Source: an uncultured Eubacteriales bacterium (lineage in GTDB: Bacteria > Bacillota > Clostridia > Oscillospirales > Acutalibacteraceae). Taken from it: a stretch of 6,328 nucleotides of DNA. Below the pieces are notes generated by a model. That model did not search any database. It was given only the letters and a program-made list of their open reading frames with translations, and was not told where the DNA came from. The position numbers were made by a program, and so were the translations under genes. Below, one piece after another: positions 4,796 through 6,328 of the stretch (position 1 is the first letter of the stretch; the number at the start of each line of letters is the position of its first letter). The stretch lies in the NCBI GenBank assembly GCA_934630995.1, contig CAKTXU010000111.1, forward strand, positions 1 to 6,328. The letters are read 5' to 3'.

Positions 4796-4973
4796 AAACC
4801 CGCTCACTCTCTGCTGTCTTTCAGTTTCCTGCGTGTCGTGTCATTGACGGAAGCAGTAATCAAGCTTTTACACAGAATGCTTGGTATGCAGGGTGTCGGC
4901 ATCCCCTTGGGGTCCAGGGGCCGCCAGGCGGCCTCTCAGCCTGTGCGCGTCCGACTCTCTACCGGCCGCCCAC
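4796..4973. other. Non-coding interval with minor palindromes
   Basis: No convincing gene. CCCCTTGGGG (4903-4912) and GGCCGCC-A-GGCGGCC (4919-4933) are perfect palindromes. TTGACG (4844-4849) has TTTACA 17 bases later, but this -10 is too poor to call a promoter. Confidence 0.5.
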
Positions 4974-4995
4974 GAAAACGGCTAAAGCCGTTTTC
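4974..4995. repeat. AAAACGGC hairpin preceding repeat module A
   Basis: GAAAACGGCT (4974-4983), AA, AGCCGTTTTC (4986-4995): perfect inverted repeat whose arms end in A and T runs on both strands, so it could act as a weak terminator in either direction. Its design resembles the hairpin at 5086-5106. Confidence 0.6.
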
Positions 4996-5020
4996 CCAAA
5001 TTGAGTGAGAAGCCGTTCCA

Positions 5021-5083
5021 ATTCAGTGGGGGTAATGGTTGACTCCAAAAATTCAGCTAGAGATAAGAACGTGGCGTCAACCC
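5021..5083. repeat. Direct repeat module, copy A
   Basis: 63 bases aligned without gaps to copy B at 5111-5173, exactly 90 bases apart, with about 12 mismatches counted by eye. GACTCCAAAAA and GTGGCGTCAACCC are identical in both. The copy carries its own terminal inverted repeat: GGTTGAC (5037-5043) and GTCAACC (5076-5082). Confidence 0.8.
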
Positions 5084-5085
5084 CC

Positions 5086-5106
5086 GTAAAACGCTCCGCG
5101 TTTTAC
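5086..5106. repeat. GTAAAACGC hairpin between the two repeat modules
   Basis: GTAAAACGC (5086-5094), loop TCC, GCGTTTTAC (5098-5106): perfect 9-base-pair stem filling the gap between copies A and B. Confidence 0.75.
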
Positions 5107-5110
5107 CCTG

Positions 5111-5173
5111 ATGAAGTGGGAGCATTGGGTGACTCCAAAAATCCAGCTAAAGTTAAAAGCGTGGCGTCAACCC
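5111..5173. repeat. Direct repeat module, copy B
   Basis: Second copy of the 63-base module, ending five bases before the helicase stop codon. Its inner inverted repeat GGGTGAC/GTCAACC has one mismatch relative to copy A. On the minus strand it would form the start of the 3' untranslated region of the helicase mRNA. Confidence 0.8.
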
Positions 5174-5178
5174 TTGCA

Positions 5179-6328
5179 TTAAGCGGACGAAGTGGCCTGG
5201 AACCGGCTGTACTGGGGCTGCCAGTCGAATTCGACGGCGCCGGTGCCGCCGTGGCGGTTTTTCTCGATATACCCCACGGCTTTATAGGCGTCGTCCCCCC
5301 GCAGGGGCGAATCCCCCTTGCGCGCCTGGAGAAACATCACATAATCGGCGTCCTCCTCGATGGTGCCCGACTCCTTCAGGTCGGACAGGAGCGGCCGTTT
5401 GACGGCCCGCTTCTCCACCTCCCGGTTCATCTGCACCAGCTCTACCACGGCGGTTCCCGTCTCCATGGCCAGGGCCTTGATGGCCCGGGTGGTTTCGGCC
5501 ACCTCCTCCACCCGGGTTTTCCGCCGGACCATCCGCATCAGGGACAGGTGGTCGAGAAAGACCACCGCGGGCCGGTACGCCCGGATATTCTCCCGCAGCG
5601 CCTCCAGATTGGGCCGTTCCTCCGCCATGCGGATGACGTCCCGCCCCTTTATCAGCCCGAAGGCCCGGGATATCAGGGATTTTTCCTCCTCGTTCAGCCG
5701 CTTGTCCCGGATGCGGGCGTTGTTGATGCCGGTGAGCTTGGCCGCCACCCGCACCATCATCTGCTTTTTGCTCATCTCCATGGTGTAATACAGCACCCGC
5801 AGCCCGGCCGCGGCGTACCGCAGCATCAGGGACAGGGCGAAATCCGTCTTGCCGTGGCCGCTCCTGGCCGCCAGCACGAACACCGTGCCCGGCAGCAGCC
5901 CGCCCAGGCAATCGTCCAGCGCCCGGTAGCCGCTGAGATACCGCACATCCTTGCCGTACAGGTCGCTGTAAAAATCCGCGTAGGCGTCGGACAGGGACTG
6001 GCCCACCTCCCGCCGTTCGGCGGCGAGGATGCCGTCCTGCTCGGCCACCAAGGCCCGCAGGCCCTCGGTCATATCGTCGGCGTCGCCTCCCGCGATTTGC
6101 AGGGCGGTCAGCCCCTCCAGAATCCGCCGCTGCCGCCATTCCTGCCTGAGCTGGCGCACATAGCCGGGGAACCCCGGAATGCTGGGCACCAGCTGGGCGC
6201 AGCGGACAACCTCGGCCTTTTCCTCCGGGCGCATCCCCTCCAGCAGGGTCACGGAATCGGGCTTTATCCCCGCGGCTATCAGGGCCCGGCCATGCCGGAC
6301 AATCTCCTGATAAAAGGGGGTCTCAAAC
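5179..6328 (-). CDS. dnaB: DnaB-family replicative DNA helicase (5' end outside window)
   Basis: 382 residues are visible; the frame stays open through the right edge, so the first residues are missing and the GTG at 6252 is internal. The hexameric ATPase unwinds DNA at the replication fork. The visible start (FYQEIVRHGRALIAAGIKPD) is the DnaB N-terminal helical domain, followed by a linker and the RecA-like domain. Counting from the codon at 6252: Walker A AARSGHGKT (128-136), H1a YTMEMS (156-161) with the catalytic Glu159, Walker B VVFLDHLSLM (230-239), H3 VQMNREVEKR (273-282), LLSDLKESGTIEEDAD (288-303), and KNRHGGTG (331-338), which carries the arginine-finger region. All are intact. The first Walker A residue is Ala rather than Gly. 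rplI, a common neighbour of chromosomal dnaB, is not on the visible side; a phage- or element-borne copy is possible. Confidence 0.93.
   Translation of the reverse strand, partial: FETPFYQEIVRHGRALIAAGIKPDSVTLLEGMRPEEKAEVVRCAQLVPSIPGFPGYVRQLRQEWRQRRILEGLTALQIAGGDADDMTEGLRALVAEQDGILAAERREVGQSLSDAYADFYSDLYGKDVRYLSGYRALDDCLGGLLPGTVFVLAARSGHGKTDFALSLMLRYAAAGLRVLYYTMEMSKKQMMVRVAAKLTGINNARIRDKRLNEEEKSLISRAFGLIKGRDVIRMAEERPNLEALRENIRAYRPAVVFLDHLSLMRMVRRKTRVEEVAETTRAIKALAMETGTAVVELVQMNREVEKRAVKRPLLSDLKESGTIEEDADYVMFLQARKGDSPLRGDDAYKAVGYIEKNRHGGTGAVEFDWQPQYSRFQATSSA

Noticed and set aside
4844..4874. TTGACG-17-TTTACA as a promoter
   Set aside because: The -10 matches only half the consensus, and no gene or clear RNA follows.
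4739..5008. Plus-strand open frame of 89 codons in the repeat region
   Set aside because: It runs through several perfect hairpins, has no ribosome-binding site and a low-complexity, Pro/Arg-rich product. Such frames in structured repeats are usually spurious.
5021..5173. Two direct repeats as a possible CRISPR remnant
   Set aside because: The repeat unit is 63 bases with about 12 mismatches, the spacer is itself a hairpin, there are only two copies, and no cas gene is present.
4413..5178. Possible tRNA or other standard RNA gene in the gene-free stretch
   Set aside because: No cloverleaf, GGTTCGA-type T-loop or recognised RNA consensus was found; the inverted repeats are too long and linear.
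5360..5788. Plus-strand open frame of 142 codons
   Set aside because: It is antisense to the motif-complete helicase; its Arg/Ser-rich composition is typical of an opposite-strand shadow.

Overview
The window looks like part of a GC-rich Clostridia chromosome, most likely Oscillospiraceae/Ruminococcaceae-like. The evidence is a Gram-positive lipoprotein with a lipobox, strong AGGAGG ribosome-binding sites, canonical TTGAC-17-TATA(A/C)T promoters, a TTG start, and a gene mix (DUF1906-type glycoside-hydrolase-like protein, DUF3298/DUF4163-like lipoprotein, DUF1232/YkvA protein, cold-shock protein, DnaB-type helicase) typical of that group. The taxonomic placement is inferred from gene content and style, not from a marker gene.

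Layout. Positions 1-917 (minus) hold the 5' part of a secreted protein with two CxxC/CxxC zinc-ribbon-like blocks and a carboxypeptidase-regulatory-like beta domain; it has a clean promoter at 956-984. Divergent to it, 1138-1950 (plus) encodes a DUF1906/GH25-like TIM-barrel protein behind two adjacent palindromes. A near-consensus extended -10 promoter (1957-1985) then drives a leader of about 160 nt, apparently highly folded (three-way junction plus pseudoknot candidate), ahead of a lipoprotein (2155-2901). A DUF1232 membrane protein (2977-3345, TTG start) follows. Its 3' end overlaps a convergent minus-strand gene (3311-3676) for a five-cysteine protein of a type I associate with clostridial prophages and accessory regions.

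A second strong promoter (3712-3740) drives a single-domain cold-shock protein (3869-4081). Its 5' leader contains a three-segment hairpin followed directly by eight T residues (3771-3824), an apparent attenuator upstream of the start codon. The csp gene ends at a good intrinsic terminator (4100-4126). A small minus-strand gene (4146-4379) encodes a membrane-anchored CxxC zinc-ribbon-like protein.

The stretch 4380-5178 has no convincing gene. It is packed with perfect inverted repeats: a REP-like palindrome, a terminator-like hairpin, a cluster of four hairpins, and a two-copy 63-nt module with hairpin spacers. From 5179 to the right edge, the minus strand carries a DnaB-family replicative helicase lacking its first residues (beyond the window).

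The genes do not form an obvious pathway; each appears to be its own transcription unit. The most interesting content is non-coding: the csp attenuator, the structured leader at 1990-2154, and the repeat-rich intergenic region. I found no CRISPR array, tRNA, rRNA or transposase gene.
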